In this document: piece by piece, positions 22,690 to 35,319 of the stretch
Layout: every line of letters starts with the position of its first letter
How positions within the stretch are numbered: position 1 is the first letter of the stretch
Origin: Lophius americanus
Taxonomy: Eukaryota > Chordata > Actinopteri > Lophiiformes > Lophiidae
Direction of reading: 5' to 3'
NCBI GenBank assembly: GCA_037951165.1
Contig: JBBDHG010000008.1
Span: forward strand, 997,501-1,061,500
DNA: 64,000 bases
The notes under the pieces: generated by a model
Database searches by the model: none
What the model saw: the letters and a program-made list of their open reading frames with translations, nothing else
What the model was told of the DNA's origin: nothing
Position numbers and translations under genes: made by a program

Positions 22690-24520
22690 TGCCTACTCGG
22701 CTCGGAGGAGATCCTCTGCTCACCTTAAAGTATCTCTCTGATTGGCATCTCTAATGTAAATGAAGTTTAATGGCCTTCCATGGAGGCATGATTACAGGGT
22801 TCTGACTCAGGCCTTCCGCGCCCCACCTCTCTAGGGACGAGACAAAAGGGGGGGGGCGGCTCACCTCGAATAAATCCTCCTCACACTTTCTGTTCCCACC
22901 AAACCCACACTGACTCCCTCCCCACCCATCGTCCGCATTCCTCTTCACAGTTTCTATTCGAACACATTCATGTAACGCCACAAAGAACTACAGATGCAGT
23001 AGAAGATTATATTTCATGCATCGCTTTTATTCCTCATGAATCAAATATATTCCCAACACAATCGTTTTGCGCTTATTATGTCAGACAGCAGGCGATGAAG
23101 AGGATGTTTTGTGGCTCCAGCTTTGAGGAATACTCTGCAGAAGGTCAGACAGACCAAATAATCAGCGACGGCTTCGTGTCATAATTGGGAATATTTTTCA
23201 GCTTTTCTCCGTCTCACGCTCAAAAAGTCACTCTTTGAATGAACTTTAAGAAATAATGGAAAGTATTTCCGAATTGTTAATAGAGTTTGTTTCAGAATGA
23301 AGCAATTATGTTGGTGTAACTTAAAGTACTCAAGTTGTTTTGGCGTGAGTTAACTCAAGCTTAGCTTAAACTGTACAGTTTTACAGTCCTGGTTGTTTGA
23401 TCTTAACTCGAAATATACGAAGGAATCGTTTCGGGGAGGCTCAAAACGGCCCGCCGGCGCCTAACAACGTTGCCAGATGGGAGTTGTAGTTCTATTGTAG
23501 CAGTAACCACATCGCACAGGCAGAGCGAGGAAAAGAAGTGCGTTTCTGACATGCCAGTAAACCGCCTGATCATCCAACGGTTGTCCAGGACCAGTTGATC
23601 GTGACCCCGTGTACACTCCGCGACAAACAACCCCTGACGAGCCCCGACTGTAGCCCCGACGGTCGTGAGACCCATGATTGGGCTAAAATCCTATATTGTA
23701 AGCCCGGCTGTACTTAAGATTAGATGTGATGTAATGAGGTTTGAGTGGATTCAACTTAATTACTTTGATTAGTTCCGACTTCATTTTTTTGGGGTGTTGA
23801 CTCAACTAAGCTGCTTTGATTAGTTCAAAATCAATTTATTGGGGTTGATTCAACTTCCTGACTTGAAAGAAATCTCAATGTATTTAATTAAGCTGTTCCA
23901 AATGTATTTATTACCCTATTAAAGCCGGGTGACTTTAATAGCGTTGGACTCTTTGGTTGCAGACGTATTCCACTCTTCATTTTGAAGATTTCTTTCACTC
24001 AGGTCTGACTGAAACTGTTTACCTTGGCTCTAAAGAGAGAAAGACACTCAGTCTACTTCCTGTTTCTGTTAACCAATCACCGCCATCAACCAGGATTAAG
24101 CACAGCGTCATCCCAAAGTAGTGTAATTACAGGTGGGGGGGGGGTCTCGTTATGGTGAAACATTTGCATGCAGGGGGGGGTAAACCTCGACATTTAAATG
24201 GTAAAAGAACCAAGAGTACCGCCTTTATGCACCATCCAGAGCTGAGGTGAAACGTTTGTGGCTCTTTCACACAGTCTGATTGAGATTTTCTGCTGGTCAG
24301 ACTAGTTGGAACCAAAATAATAAATTTAGAGTTACCACCAACATGTGATCACCGTATATTATTATAGACCACATTTACACAATTACAGTTTTGCTACAGA
24401 CTCAAAAAGTTTTCCATTTTTATTTTGACAACAGTGTACAACTGCATTATGACACATCAGCTGTACGGAGTCATTTCAGGTTATTGGGTGTTTCAAGTTC
24501 AAGTTTTAAAGCAACTCCTT
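22690..24520. other. Intergenic, no supported gene
   Basis: The only structured spot is about 23400-23680, moderately CpG-rich with ACTACAACTCCCA on the minus strand (about 23480-23492), a ZNF143-like element. It might be an old promoter; no exon is recognised. Confidence 0.4.
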
Positions 24521-24524
24521 ATTT

Positions 24525-24715
24525 TTATTAGTATTATTATTATTATTATTATTGTTGTTGTTACTGTGATTATTATTGTCATTATTATTGTTGTTATTTC
24601 TATCATTGTCATTATTATTGTTATTATTATAATTATTACTTTGTTGTTATTATTATTATTGTTTTTGTTATCATTATTATTTATTATTATGATTATTTAT
24701 TATTATATAAGCAAT
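24525..24715. repeat. (TTA)n/(TTG)n low-complexity run
   Basis: Interrupted ATT/GTT trinucleotide repeat; the Ile/Val-rich frame over it is spurious. Confidence 0.95.
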
Positions 24716-26930
24716 GATATCAGCTATGATAATCCACTTCCTTCCACTTTTCCAGTGTCCAGCAGAACCAGGACCAGCAGCAGAACCAGGGACCAACCAT
24801 GTGACCTCACAGGGTGACAAAACACAAAGACTCCAGGGAAGAAGTCAAGTTAGTAACTATAATTATTCCAAAGAATATTTAGTGTAAAGAATGTGAACAG
24901 TGACATGAATGTAAGCTTCCCTACAAAATATGACAAACAAAATAGCAATGTTTGAACTTTATAAGCTCCCGACACCTCGAGGTTAAGGGAGGCGATGCTC
25001 CCGACAGAACAGGACGATTAAAGTAGACTTCGGTTAAAAGAACCTACATGCGCAGGATGCTAATGTTAGCACTTAGAAGGACACTTTGAACCCGCAGGTT
25101 TGCATGTGTCTCATCTGGAAATGTGTTGTCCCGCAGCATTTACATCGACACCGGTTTAAACAGGTCGCTATAAAATCACAATATCGCTATAAAAGTAAGG
25201 GGCTGCGTTTATAAAAAAGTAGCACACGCTGATTTTAAAAGCAATATTTTTCGACATTTTGCTTATGCTGTGTCTAAATATTTAAATGTCACATGATCTA
25301 AATCTACATTTTAAAATAAAATGGTTGGAAAATATATGAAATTTTTACAGTAACGTCAGCGGAAGTACCAAAATAAAAGCATGACGAGGAAAACCACTTT
25401 TACGTTTACACATGGAGTACCGTTTGCACAAAGCCCGTTTCTGAACTGGTTCTGGACCGGTGCCTACCTTGGAGTTTAACTGGCTTCTTAAAAAAATGGC
25501 CGCTAAAGACCAACCAAAAGCTGCCTAGAATGAAAGCAGGACGCAGCGACGTAAGATAAGTGGGGGCGGGCTTTTCGTGCTCCGTGTTTGAGAAGCCTGA
25601 GTCAGCAAACGTCGGATTACCCATGAACTTAAAGCACGTGACTGAACCGAGTCATTTTCACCATCCCTGGTTTGCAGTTGAACCTTCAGATGAAGTCGTA
25701 CGTTTTTGTTTTTTTAAACTATCTTGATGTGAAAGGGGCGACGTTTACCGCTTTTCTTCACCGATGCTTTTATTTTGGTACTTCGGCTGGCGTCCGTTTG
25801 AATTTGCATATTTTCTTTGCAGATGACACCCCGTTGTTCTGGTCAAATGCGTCTAAGCACCTTAACACCGGATTCTATTGGATCAAAACTCGGACGACGC
25901 GAAAATCTTCAATCAGAATCAAGAAAAGTGTCAAAAGTGACGGAGATAATCACATTCTTCTAAATCATTTCCTGAATCGTACCGTGACTGTAACGAGTCA
26001 TTGATCCCTTATCTCAGCATTTCTGGTTTCCCGCCAACATGGTCTTCAAACAAAAGCCTTTACAAGATATGGTTCTGGGTTGTAACCAGTATTGTGACCC
26101 ATCAGACGACATGTTCAGATATTGAGTCTTCTGATTTATTACATTATTTATTACATCTGAAGTGAGAAGCTGCAGCTAATATCACAAATTGAGATGCAGT
26201 ATTTTCTTTTTAGCACATGCCATAAATGATAATGTGGCCGTGAAGAAGCTGCACCCTGATCCTCCTCAGGTTTAATAAGTGACCAACGTTCAATCTCTCC
26301 ATCTGAAGGGGGGGGGGGCGTTCATGAAGGGGGTCAGTCCACCGCTGCTCTCCCCCACCGCCTCCCCGGTGGTCATCGTCTACAAACATTGTCTCCTCCT
26401 ATTGTCTCCACTAGTGTTGATGCACACTCCCGCAGTGGAGGTCACCTCCCTACTGGTCAACCAGCAGCCCCCCCCCCCCCCCCCCCTGCACATCTCCAGG
26501 CTGGGTTAGGGGTGGGCATGGGGTCGAGCACGAAGGAGTTCACATCTGCTCCTGGAGGAGGTCCGGCAGATGGACGGCAGCACAGAGGGACGAGGCTCCA
26601 GCCTCTGGTGAGGAATTCTGGAGGGGAGAACAGACAAAAGACGAGGGACGGGAGGAAGACGGGGGAGTGTGTCGAAGATGGGGGGGGATTAACCCTCGTG
26701 GACTCACATCCTCTTTGAGGACAATTGTCCAGTTTCTTTAAGATGCAATACAATATTATATATTAAAGTCGTTCTTTAAGTTTTTGTTCAGTATATCGGT
26801 TTTAACCATTTATTCTTCAGATTTAAAATCCTTTAATCCTTTAAATACAACTTTAACCACACAATAATCCATTTTATAATACAAAAGAAATGTTACTTTA
26901 CATATTCTGGCGCATGTGCTAGTTTTTCCT
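24716..26930. other. Intergenic, no supported gene
   Basis: Contains a 20-C homopolymer at 26468-26487. Frames near 25406-25624 and 25672-26004 show no recognisable domain. Confidence 0.4.
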
Positions 26931-26939
26931 GTCCTGTGC

Positions 26940-27170
26940 ATTTATGTATATATGTATATATGTTTATGTATGTGTATATATGTATATGAATGTGTATATA
27001 TGTATGTTTATATATGTATATATGTATATGTATGTGTGTATATGTATGTGTATATATGTATATGTATGTGTGTATATGTATGTGTATATATGTATATGTA
27101 TGTGTGTATATGTATGTGTATATATTTGTATATATGTATATATTTGTATATGAATGTATGTGTATGTGTA
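26940..27170. repeat. TATG/TATA low-complexity array
   Basis: Runs of tatgtatatatg-type units; the Tyr/Cys/Ile frames on it are spurious. Confidence 0.95.
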
Positions 27171-27247
27171 GTAATATATATTATTATATATTTGTCTGTT
27201 GGAGCTGCTGCAAATGGATTAATTTCCCCTTTGGGGATTAATAGAGT

Positions 27248-27267
27248 TTCTCTCTCTCTCTCTCTCT

Positions 27268-27312
<45 letters not shown>
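27248..27312. repeat. (TC)n microsatellite
   Basis: CT run ending in CTAT repeats, just after a short motif ttccccttt. Confidence 0.95.
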
Positions 27313-27317
<5 letters not shown>

Positions 27318-28640
27318 TGAAATTCCTCTCAAAAATTCCCAACTGTAACACATTTCACGCCAATAACAATGACAAACAATGACAAAGTCAAAACTATACA
27401 CATAAAAATGAACTAAATAAAAAAATGTCTGTAAGGATGCACACGGGTTAAAGAACGGTTAGTGGAAGAAAGCAAAGCAAAACTTTTAAAAATCTGTCAC
27501 ACATTCAAAAGCCTTTAATTAAACACTTTTCTTTGTCTTGTCTTATAAAAAAAGAAAAATCAGGTAATTATACTTTGAAATCTATATTTAAATGAAGTAT
27601 TGAATTGGCTGAAGTTGAAGTTTTGCCGCTTAGTGTTTTATATTCTTTTTATATTTTTTTTGTATTTTTATTGTCCTTTCTTTCAAAAAAAAAGGTGATT
27701 TAACTTTTAACAATGCTGTAAAAAATATATTGAGGATATAAAAACAGAATACTCCTGTCTTTAATTAAAAACAGTGTGTTATTAGATTTTTTGTTTTTAA
27801 TCAAATAAAAGTATTTACTTTGTATCACCGCTAAATTAACTCAACGTTAAAAACGAAATAATAAAAAAGATTGTGTCATTATATTTACCTACATTTAGTT
27901 CCATTTTGATCAAATTCTTTCTTCAAGGTTTGATTAAAACTCAGTTTTTACACAAAAGTTAACATACAATATTGCTGTCACTTAATTTCAGTATTTTGAT
28001 ACATTTTTTTCTAAACTATACTTGGAAAAAAAATTAAAATGTTTTAACCAAAATGACAAAGTAAAAATTGTAAGAATGCAGTTTTTTAATGGATAAAAAT
28101 TTAGGATTTCAACCTGATTGATGACTAAAACTTGAATAATTTCTCAGTGTAACACACTTTTCTCATTTTTAAAAAGTCCTTTTTCCTTCTTCTCCGCGTT
28201 CATGTGTTTATAGTTGTGTTGCGTTCAGGTGATTCCTGCTCCAAACAGAAAAAAAACTCTCGCTGAGTGGAAGAATGTGTGTGTGAATGCAGTCGACCGT
28301 GGGAAACCTTAATGGGCTGATCCTAATCTATGCAGCCTAGTCGGATGAAAAAAATTTCCCCCCATCAGCCCGATTTACCCTTTAATACGGAAACGCTTTG
28401 CTGTCGTGCCACAAAGATCTAGATCATTTTCAACGCTGTAACGTTTAAGCCGTAAAAGAAAAGGATGTAAAACTAAATCGGGAAAATGACCAAAACAAAT
28501 GATGACCCCGATAGTTACCGACTCTCCATTTCGCCACTCCGATCTCCAGACGGCCGACAGAACGATGTGAATACATATGTAGTGTTTGTACTCTCTGTAC
28601 TGGCAACACTTCATTTTTACTGAGTTTGATTTAGAATTTA
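27313..28640. other. AT-rich intergenic DNA
   Basis: Strongly AT-rich, no gene or distinct repeat seen. Confidence 0.5.
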
Positions 28641-28644
28641 AAGT

Positions 28645-29720
28645 CATTCTTTTTTGGAGAAAACTGAGTCCCTCTGCTTTTTTTGGAAAAATAAAATAGG
28701 ACACAAGTGTGAAATTCTGTTCTCAGTTGGAAGTAGTTTGAGTAGTTTGAGTAGTTTGAGTAGTTCGCTGTTATTTGTGCGATTACGTCAATCATGTACA
28801 AACGATTTTGACATTTTTGGAGAAAATGGAGTCTATTCCTTTTTCTTTTTTTTTAAACTAGTCAAATTTGACATTAGTCTCAGATGAAACTAATCTCACT
28901 AGGACGAAGAGTAATTAAGTGTCATTTGTGCGATAATACCACTTAATTACAAAAGTTTTTGGTGGGTTTTGTTTTAGAAGGGGATAAAATCACATTTTTG
29001 GAGAGAATGGAGTCTTTGACTTTTTGTAAACGAAAAAAATGAAATATTTGTCTCAGTTAATACTGAACTCACACAAAAATATATAGTACTTAACTGTATT
29101 TGATAATTACTGATAGTTATATAGTTAATTACTGCAAATTCTGGTCAGATTAGTTTTAAATGAGAAAATTATCAGCTTTATGAATTTTGTGAGTTAATTA
29201 CAATTTATTGCAAGCATTTCTGGCGAGATGAGTTTTAAGTAGGAATAACATCACTTTTCTTGGGAGAAAATTAGTCTTTGACCTTTTGTAAACAAGTAAA
29301 ATGAGACTTTAATCTAAGTTAATACCAATCTCAACCACAATTGTAGTAATTTATGTTTATTCATTTGATAATTGGAGCCTTTGGCTTTTTGTAAAGAAGT
29401 ATAATGTGACATTTATCTCAGTTTAAACTCACATCACACTAACCTATGGTAATAAATGGTATTGGTTTGGTAATTGCAGTTGATTAACAATTCAAATATG
29501 TTTTAATTGGGACAAATATCACACTTACGGAGAAAATGAGTCTTTGGCTTTTAGTAAACAAGTACAATGAGACATTTATCTCAGTTCATTCTAATCTCAC
29601 CCACACCTGTAGTAATTGTGTGATAATTACTATTATTTCAAAATATTTGGCTGAGATTCGTCGTAACTGGTACAAATATCTCATTTTGGGAGAAAACTGA
29701 GTTTTGGGCTTTTTGTAAAC
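28645..29720. repeat. Degenerate tandem array, about 160-bp units
   Basis: A landmark of the form ttttggagaaaatggagtct recurs near 28650, 28812, 28992, 29254, 29525 and 29684, each followed by ggctttttgtaaacaag-like sequence, then atttatctcagtt and a block ending gataattac. Spacing varies (about 110-270), so units have suffered indels. No coding potential. Confidence 0.7.
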
Positions 29721-29959
29721 AAAACAAGACAGCAAACGAAAAGACCTTTTAGCATTCCACGTTTGCTCGTCAGTGACTCTAACGTGTCGCAAGCTGACTT
29801 TTGAAACCTCCCACTCTATTAAAACCTCCTGGCTCTTCTCATGCAAATCATTTCTCCACCTCGCTGACGAACTGGAGAAAACCAACTTCCTCCTCAGAAA
29901 TTATGCCCAGTGCTGCAGAGAGAGACCCCCTTTGTTTGACTGCTAATAAGAGTGAGGGG

Positions 29960-29963
<4 letters not shown>

Positions 29964-30031
<68 letters not shown>
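29964..30031. repeat. (TG)n microsatellite
   Basis: About 68 bases of pure GT. Confidence 0.97.
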
Positions 30032-30032
<1 letters not shown>

Positions 30033-30039
30033 GAATATT

Positions 30040-32080
30040 GCATGGACAGCAGTTGGCAGCGGTTGGCGGCCCATCTGTCAGAGACGGTGCCTCCGTTTGA
30101 AAAAGGGATCAGACGGGGAGTTATTAATCATGGATGAGGTCAGGGATTAAAAGTTAATGAGTCTGACGAGTATCAAAGGTGACGTTATTAAATGCTCATA
30201 AATAAACTAAACAATTACCTCTAGATGACCAAAACGTCCCAACGTCCTCACGCTTCATTAACGTAGGGTTAATTGGATGGGATTCATGTCATTCATCAGT
30301 ATCGGGGGGTTAAACGTCCCTTCGGCAGACATTCAGGTACGGTTTTTATCATTTGATCGTTTCACGGGGGCTTTGAGGTCGGAGGTCGTTGAAGCTTGTC
30401 TAATTTAGCGAGGTAGATATGATCCCTGCACGTCCGTTTGAGAAGAGGGACCAGCGTCCAAACCTATGGCGGCGTCTTAACTCTAGGGACAAAGTCAAGT
30501 TAGTAACATGCATTAATGGAAGTATAGAGAACGAGAGAGGGGGAGAGGGAGAATCCTGGGGGCATAATGTTCTAAAATAGTCGTGAGTGTATTGACATGG
30601 CAGCCATTTTCCTCACGAGAAACTCGAACATCACGTTTTTTGCTTTTTAGCTCGCAAATCGTGTAAAATGCTAGGAATGTGAGAAATGGTTTTCATTCAG
30701 CACTTTTTCATCAGCAACTGAAAACACACTGGATGGCGATGAACTGGATGAACGACGGAGGACTTTTTTCAAGCCATCACTACGTTTGGATAATAGTTGA
30801 CATGAGCATTTAGCTCCTTTGAAGCTAATGCTAATGCTTCCTCCACTTCCGGCCTCTGTGACCTGAGAACGCATGAATCACAGCCGTCACACGAAACACA
30901 GTATGACAGTCGGGTTGTGTTTGTGGACCCACGTGCAGCAGAGGGAGGGGGAAAAACGTGCGAGAGGTGTTTATTGTTCAATTGTTCAGGGGAACGGAGG
31001 AATGCCGACGAGGCGGGTAGTGACGCAACCATGAAACATAGCGGTGGCATGCGGTGGGCGGGGCCACAAAGAACCACAAGCGAGCAGTTGACAGGTGACA
31101 GATGTCCAAAACTCTGTTTTATTGTGAAATGTAAGCCAATGTCCCTCCAGGTATTTTTTTTTCATTCCGTTCCATCTTTTTCCGTTTGCAAGTCTCAAAA
31201 AGCGCATAGTATGTTCAAACTTATATTATTGTCTAGCATCTTAGTGTGGGCCTTAAAACGGTTTGTCCAACATATGTTGAGTTTGGGACAGGTTTTTTGT
31301 GCGTGTGAATCAAGACTGACTCAATATCAGAAGGATATTGGCTCAGAAGGAGGAGGAGTCAGGAACAAACTCAGGCTTTGTTGAAGTAAACCTGCCAGCC
31401 AGCAGGTTAGGTTCACAGATTAAGTCGCCATGGTAACTGACTCGGAGTTACCTTGTCTTCTGGGATAGAAAACCCAGTTTCCCTCATCTCAGTATGAACA
31501 AACGCAGAATTTGTTAATCTGGAATAGCCCTCTGGTCGTGTTTGTGGATAATCAGACTGAACCAAGCCGCGACAGAAGATGTTATTTTCATCAGAAACCT
31601 TCACCTGCTCGTCAACGACGGTGAAAAAGTCTCACACTAAACAACCGACAGATTAACATACAAATAAAAAACATTCTTTGGAGAAAAAAGAAAAGAGAAA
31701 TAACCGACTCAAACGCCTCAAAGCCCTCTGCTGGTGTTTCGATAAAGGCTGCCTGTCAAACATTAAACTCCTCTTCAAACAATCTGTCCTCGCCTGGATC
31801 CACATCTCCGAGAAAAAAGCTCCAACATCTCAGAGACAATCCAGAACAAAACCCTGAAACGGAACCCCCGGACCCTCGGTCTGCATCAGCAGGACATCAG
31901 AGGAAAGTCACGTCAGTTTTAAATGAATCCCAACAATAGTCCTCTCAAGGCATTTCCCCCATTGGAGTAAGTTTATCTGTGGACTCTTTATTCTGCAGAG
32001 GTCCAACGATTCAACATGAGAAACAACTTTGAGACCGAGGAGAGAAGAAAACGGACTTTTAACAGGCAGAAACCGGATGT
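30040..32080. other. Intergenic, no supported gene
   Basis: The largest frame (30917-31384, plus) shows no domain. About 31640-31930 has a decayed coding-like feel (phrases such as aaaaaacattctttgg... ccctctgctggtg) that may derive from a DNA transposon, but I cannot assign it. Confidence 0.35.
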
Positions 32081-32084
32081 GTTG

Positions 32085-33175
32085 AGAGAGGGAGTGAGTG
32101 AGAGGGGGAGAGAGAAGGGGAGAGAGAGTTATTGACAGAGGGAGAGAGAGAGGAAAGGGCGAAAGAGAGAGAGTGAGTTAGTGAGAGAGGGAGAGAGAGA
32201 GGGGGGGAGAGAGGGGGAGGAGAGAGCGAGAGAGAGAGAGTGAGTTAGTGAGAGAGGGAGAGAGAGGGAGGAGAGAGCGAGAGAGAGTGAGTGACAGAGG
32301 GACAGAGGGAGAATTATTGACCAAGGGAGAGAGAGAGGAGAGGGCGAGAGAGAGAGGGAGTTAGTGAGCGAGGGAGAGAGAGGGAGGAGAGAGCGAGAGA
32401 GAGAGTGAGTGACAGAGGGACAGAGAGAGAATGATTGACCGAGGGAGAGAGAGAGGAGAGGGCGAGAGAGAGAGCGAGTGAGTTAGTGAGAGAGGGAGAG
32501 AGAGAGGAGAGGTCGAGAGAGAGGGAGTTAGTGAGAGAGGGAGAGAGAGGGAGGAGAGAGCGAGAGAGAGTGAGTGACAGAGGGACAGAGAGAGAATTAT
32601 TGACCAAGGGAGAGAGAGAGGAGAGGGCGAGAGAGAGAGTGAGTTAGTGAGCGAGGGAGAGAGAGGGAGGAGAGAGCGAGAGAGAGAGTGAGTGACAGAG
32701 GGACAGAGAGAGAATGATTGACCGAGGGAGAGAGAGAGGACAGGGCGAGAGAGAGAGCGAGTGAGTTAGTGAGAGAGGGAGAGAGAGGAGAGGTCGAGAG
32801 AGAGTGAGTGAGTGAGAGAGGGAGAGAGATGAAAGATGGAATGATTGACAGAGGGAGAGAGAGAGAGAGTGAGTGACAGAGGGACAGAGAGAGAATGATT
32901 GACCGAGGGAGAGAGAGAGGAGAGGGCGAGAGAGAGAGCGAGTGAGTTAGTGAGAGAGGGAGAGAGAGAGGAGAGGGCGAGAGAGAGTGAGTGAGTGAGA
33001 GAGGGAGAGAGATGAAAGATGGAATGATTGACAGAGGGAGAGAGAGAGAGAGAGTGAGTAAGAGAGGGAGAGAGATGGGGAGAGGGAATGATTGGCCGAG
33101 GGAAAGAGAGAGGAGAGGGAGAGATAGAGAGAGAGTGTGAGAGGGAGAGAGAGAGAAGAGGGGAACAGAGAGGGA
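32085..33175. repeat. GA-rich higher-order satellite
   Basis: Not simple (GA)n: landmarks gtgacagagggacaga and attgaccgagggagag recur in a fixed order. The attgacc landmark occurs near 32313, 32430, 32595, 32713 and 32894, so spacings alternate about 118 and 165 bases, giving a ~283-base higher-order period. Ser-Leu-rich frames on it are spurious. Confidence 0.85.
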
Positions 33176-33574
33176 GGTGTTATGAGTGAGAACATTTTTA
33201 ATAGCAGCTGATACTATATAATAGCATGAATGCTTCTAGGAACATTTATAACATTTCCTTATAATAAAAAAAAATAATCGCAATAATAATTATGATAAAT
33301 TTTAATTTTAATGAATTTTAATAATGGAATTAATTTAATTGAGAAACTAAGTCACATAAAAATGCCGACTTCGTAAAACATTTTTAAATAGAACTTTCGA
33401 CCCTACATATTTATTTTCTTGAATGAAACTATGTTGTATGTAAGAGAGGGGCGTGTCCTGGAGAGGGGGCGTGTCCTGACTTTATGAGCAGATTTGAACA
33501 GAACTGGTGATATCTTCCTCGTCCGTTCACCAGGCTTGGCTATTACCTCAGTTACAGATCTGATAGAGTAAATA

Positions 33575-33660
33575 ATTAGTATTATTATCTTTATTATTAT
33601 CTTTATTATTATATTTATTATTATCTTTATTATTATCATTATTATTATTATTATTATTGT
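33575..33660. repeat. (ATT)n with CTTTATT units
   Basis: Alternating ttattatcttta units then pure ATT. Confidence 0.9.
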
Positions 33661-34034
33661 AAAAAGTAGGTTAGCTTGGGAAACAATTAAAGAAATATAT
33701 GGTTTTCATTAAGGTTCATTAAGGTTTTGAGTGATAATTCATACAGACCATAAACTGTGAACAAAACTCTAAATGAGCCCCACATGATGAAAATTGCAAA
33801 CGTAAGGGTAGATATATTCTTTCTCTATAGTATGGCGCCACCTGCTGGTGATTATTGGGACCGCAGGTTCGGCTCAATCAAAGAACTACAACAAATACTG
33901 GACTACAAAAATGGTGGGTCAGAAGCGGATTCTGTTTTCTGTCGGTGGATTTAATGTTAAATGGCGGCATTACTTTTGAAATGAATAATAAAAATAATAA
34001 TAATATCAAAAATAATTATAGTACTATTATAAAA

Positions 34035-34110
34035 TATATAATTATAATGATAATGATAATAATAATACATTTTATTTATAGAGCCCTTTTCATAGAAACT
34101 CAAAGTTGCG
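34035..34110 (-). mobile_element. L2/CR1-like LINE 3' tail, minus orientation
   Basis: Complement of the gctctataaataaaat tail followed by ATT/ATC repeats; sister of the copy near 10250. Confidence 0.45.
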
Positions 34111-34689
34111 GCTTTTTTTATGATACATTTCTTGAATTAGACCATCAAAAATGTAATTATAAGCAGTTATTGATGAAGTGAAGGAGTGTAACCTAGGAAA
34201 TACTGCAGTTATCTTTACTTAGTACAACTTCAACATACAGTATGTTACTTTTTTAATTTCCTTTTAAAGCAACTTTATGCTTCTCCTCCACTAGTAAGTA
34301 TTCAGATGCTTTATTTGAATGAAAGTACTGATAGTGCACTGTGAAAATACTCCTTTACAAGTAGAAGACCTGTATTTGTAACCTTAGGTGAAAATGGGAA
34401 ATTATTGTCTGCAAAATGCACTTTAAGTATCAAAAGCAAAAGTACTTACTGTGCGTTTAAACGGTTCCTCTCAGTATTTTAAGATGATTTGTGTTGTATT
34501 TGTATTTGTATTCGTAGATGTTCACATTTCAGATATTTTTAGCTACTTAATGCTGCTGGCTAACTGAAAATTTAACTTTTCCTAAGATCAGTTTTTAGCT
34601 TTGTGATGATACATTTAGCAGCTAATCCAACACAGTAAAACAATTTTTATATATAAAGTTGTATAAAATGGATATAATGAAGTAAAACA

Positions 34690-35310
34690 CTGTGTGTAAT
34701 AATTATCTTGGAGCACGGCATGAATATATGTCATATAGGAGATTTCCAAATTTCCAACGCTTGAAATTTTTCCGTTTTAGGTTTTTTTTGGTCGAAGCAT
34801 GCACTGTAAAAAATAAATAAATTTTGTTTTAATGAACTTGGGTGAAAGCTGAAATTATTTTATCTACTAGCACTTAATCAAATTAAGTTTTTTTTTTTAG
34901 TGTAACGTGTTGATATAAATAACTAATTTAAATGAGCTGAAGTAATTCTTTTTCTTGAAATCACCAAAATTCACTTTTTTACAGTGTATAGTAATTGTCT
35001 GGAATCACTGCAGGAATATAATAATGTCAGATTTCTCCACCAATAATAAATCATTTGAAGGTAAAACCGCCAAAAAAAATCTTTAAACGAGATTTTGAAA
35101 TTTTCAAAGCTGGAATTTTACGTGTTTGGGCTTTTAGCCGTTATAGCATGTACTACACAAAGAAAATTATTAATGAACTTGGGTGAAAGTTGAAATTACT
35201 TTATCTAGTACCATTAAATGAAATGAAATATTGTTTTAGTCTTCAGTCTTACCGGATGAAATCATTTTTTGAGTCCGTCTAACAGTTCTCTTTATACAGT
35301 GTAGTTTCTG
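34690..35310. repeat. Tandem duplication of about 310 bp
   Basis: Blocks near 34700-34870 and 35000-35220 share gaatata, gatttc, a diverged g(a/c)ttgaaattttt, ttttag, agcatg and taatgaacttgggtgaaag in the same order. The first copy contains the MITE at 34802-34986. Confidence 0.6.
34802..34986. mobile_element. MITE-like element, 185 bp
   Basis: Perfect 12-bp terminal inverted repeats: CACTGTAAAAAA at 34802-34813 and its complement at 34975-34986. The interior is AT-rich and non-coding. No clear target-site duplication was found. Confidence 0.65.
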
Positions 35311-35319
35311 CTCATGTGT

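Noticed and set aside
26389..26753. Pro/Gly-rich frames on both strands
   Set aside because: Openness comes from a 20-C homopolymer and flanking GC-rich sequence; no domain seen.
30917..31384. 155-codon plus-strand frame
   Set aside because: No family recognised, ordinary intergenic composition, competing frames on the other strand.
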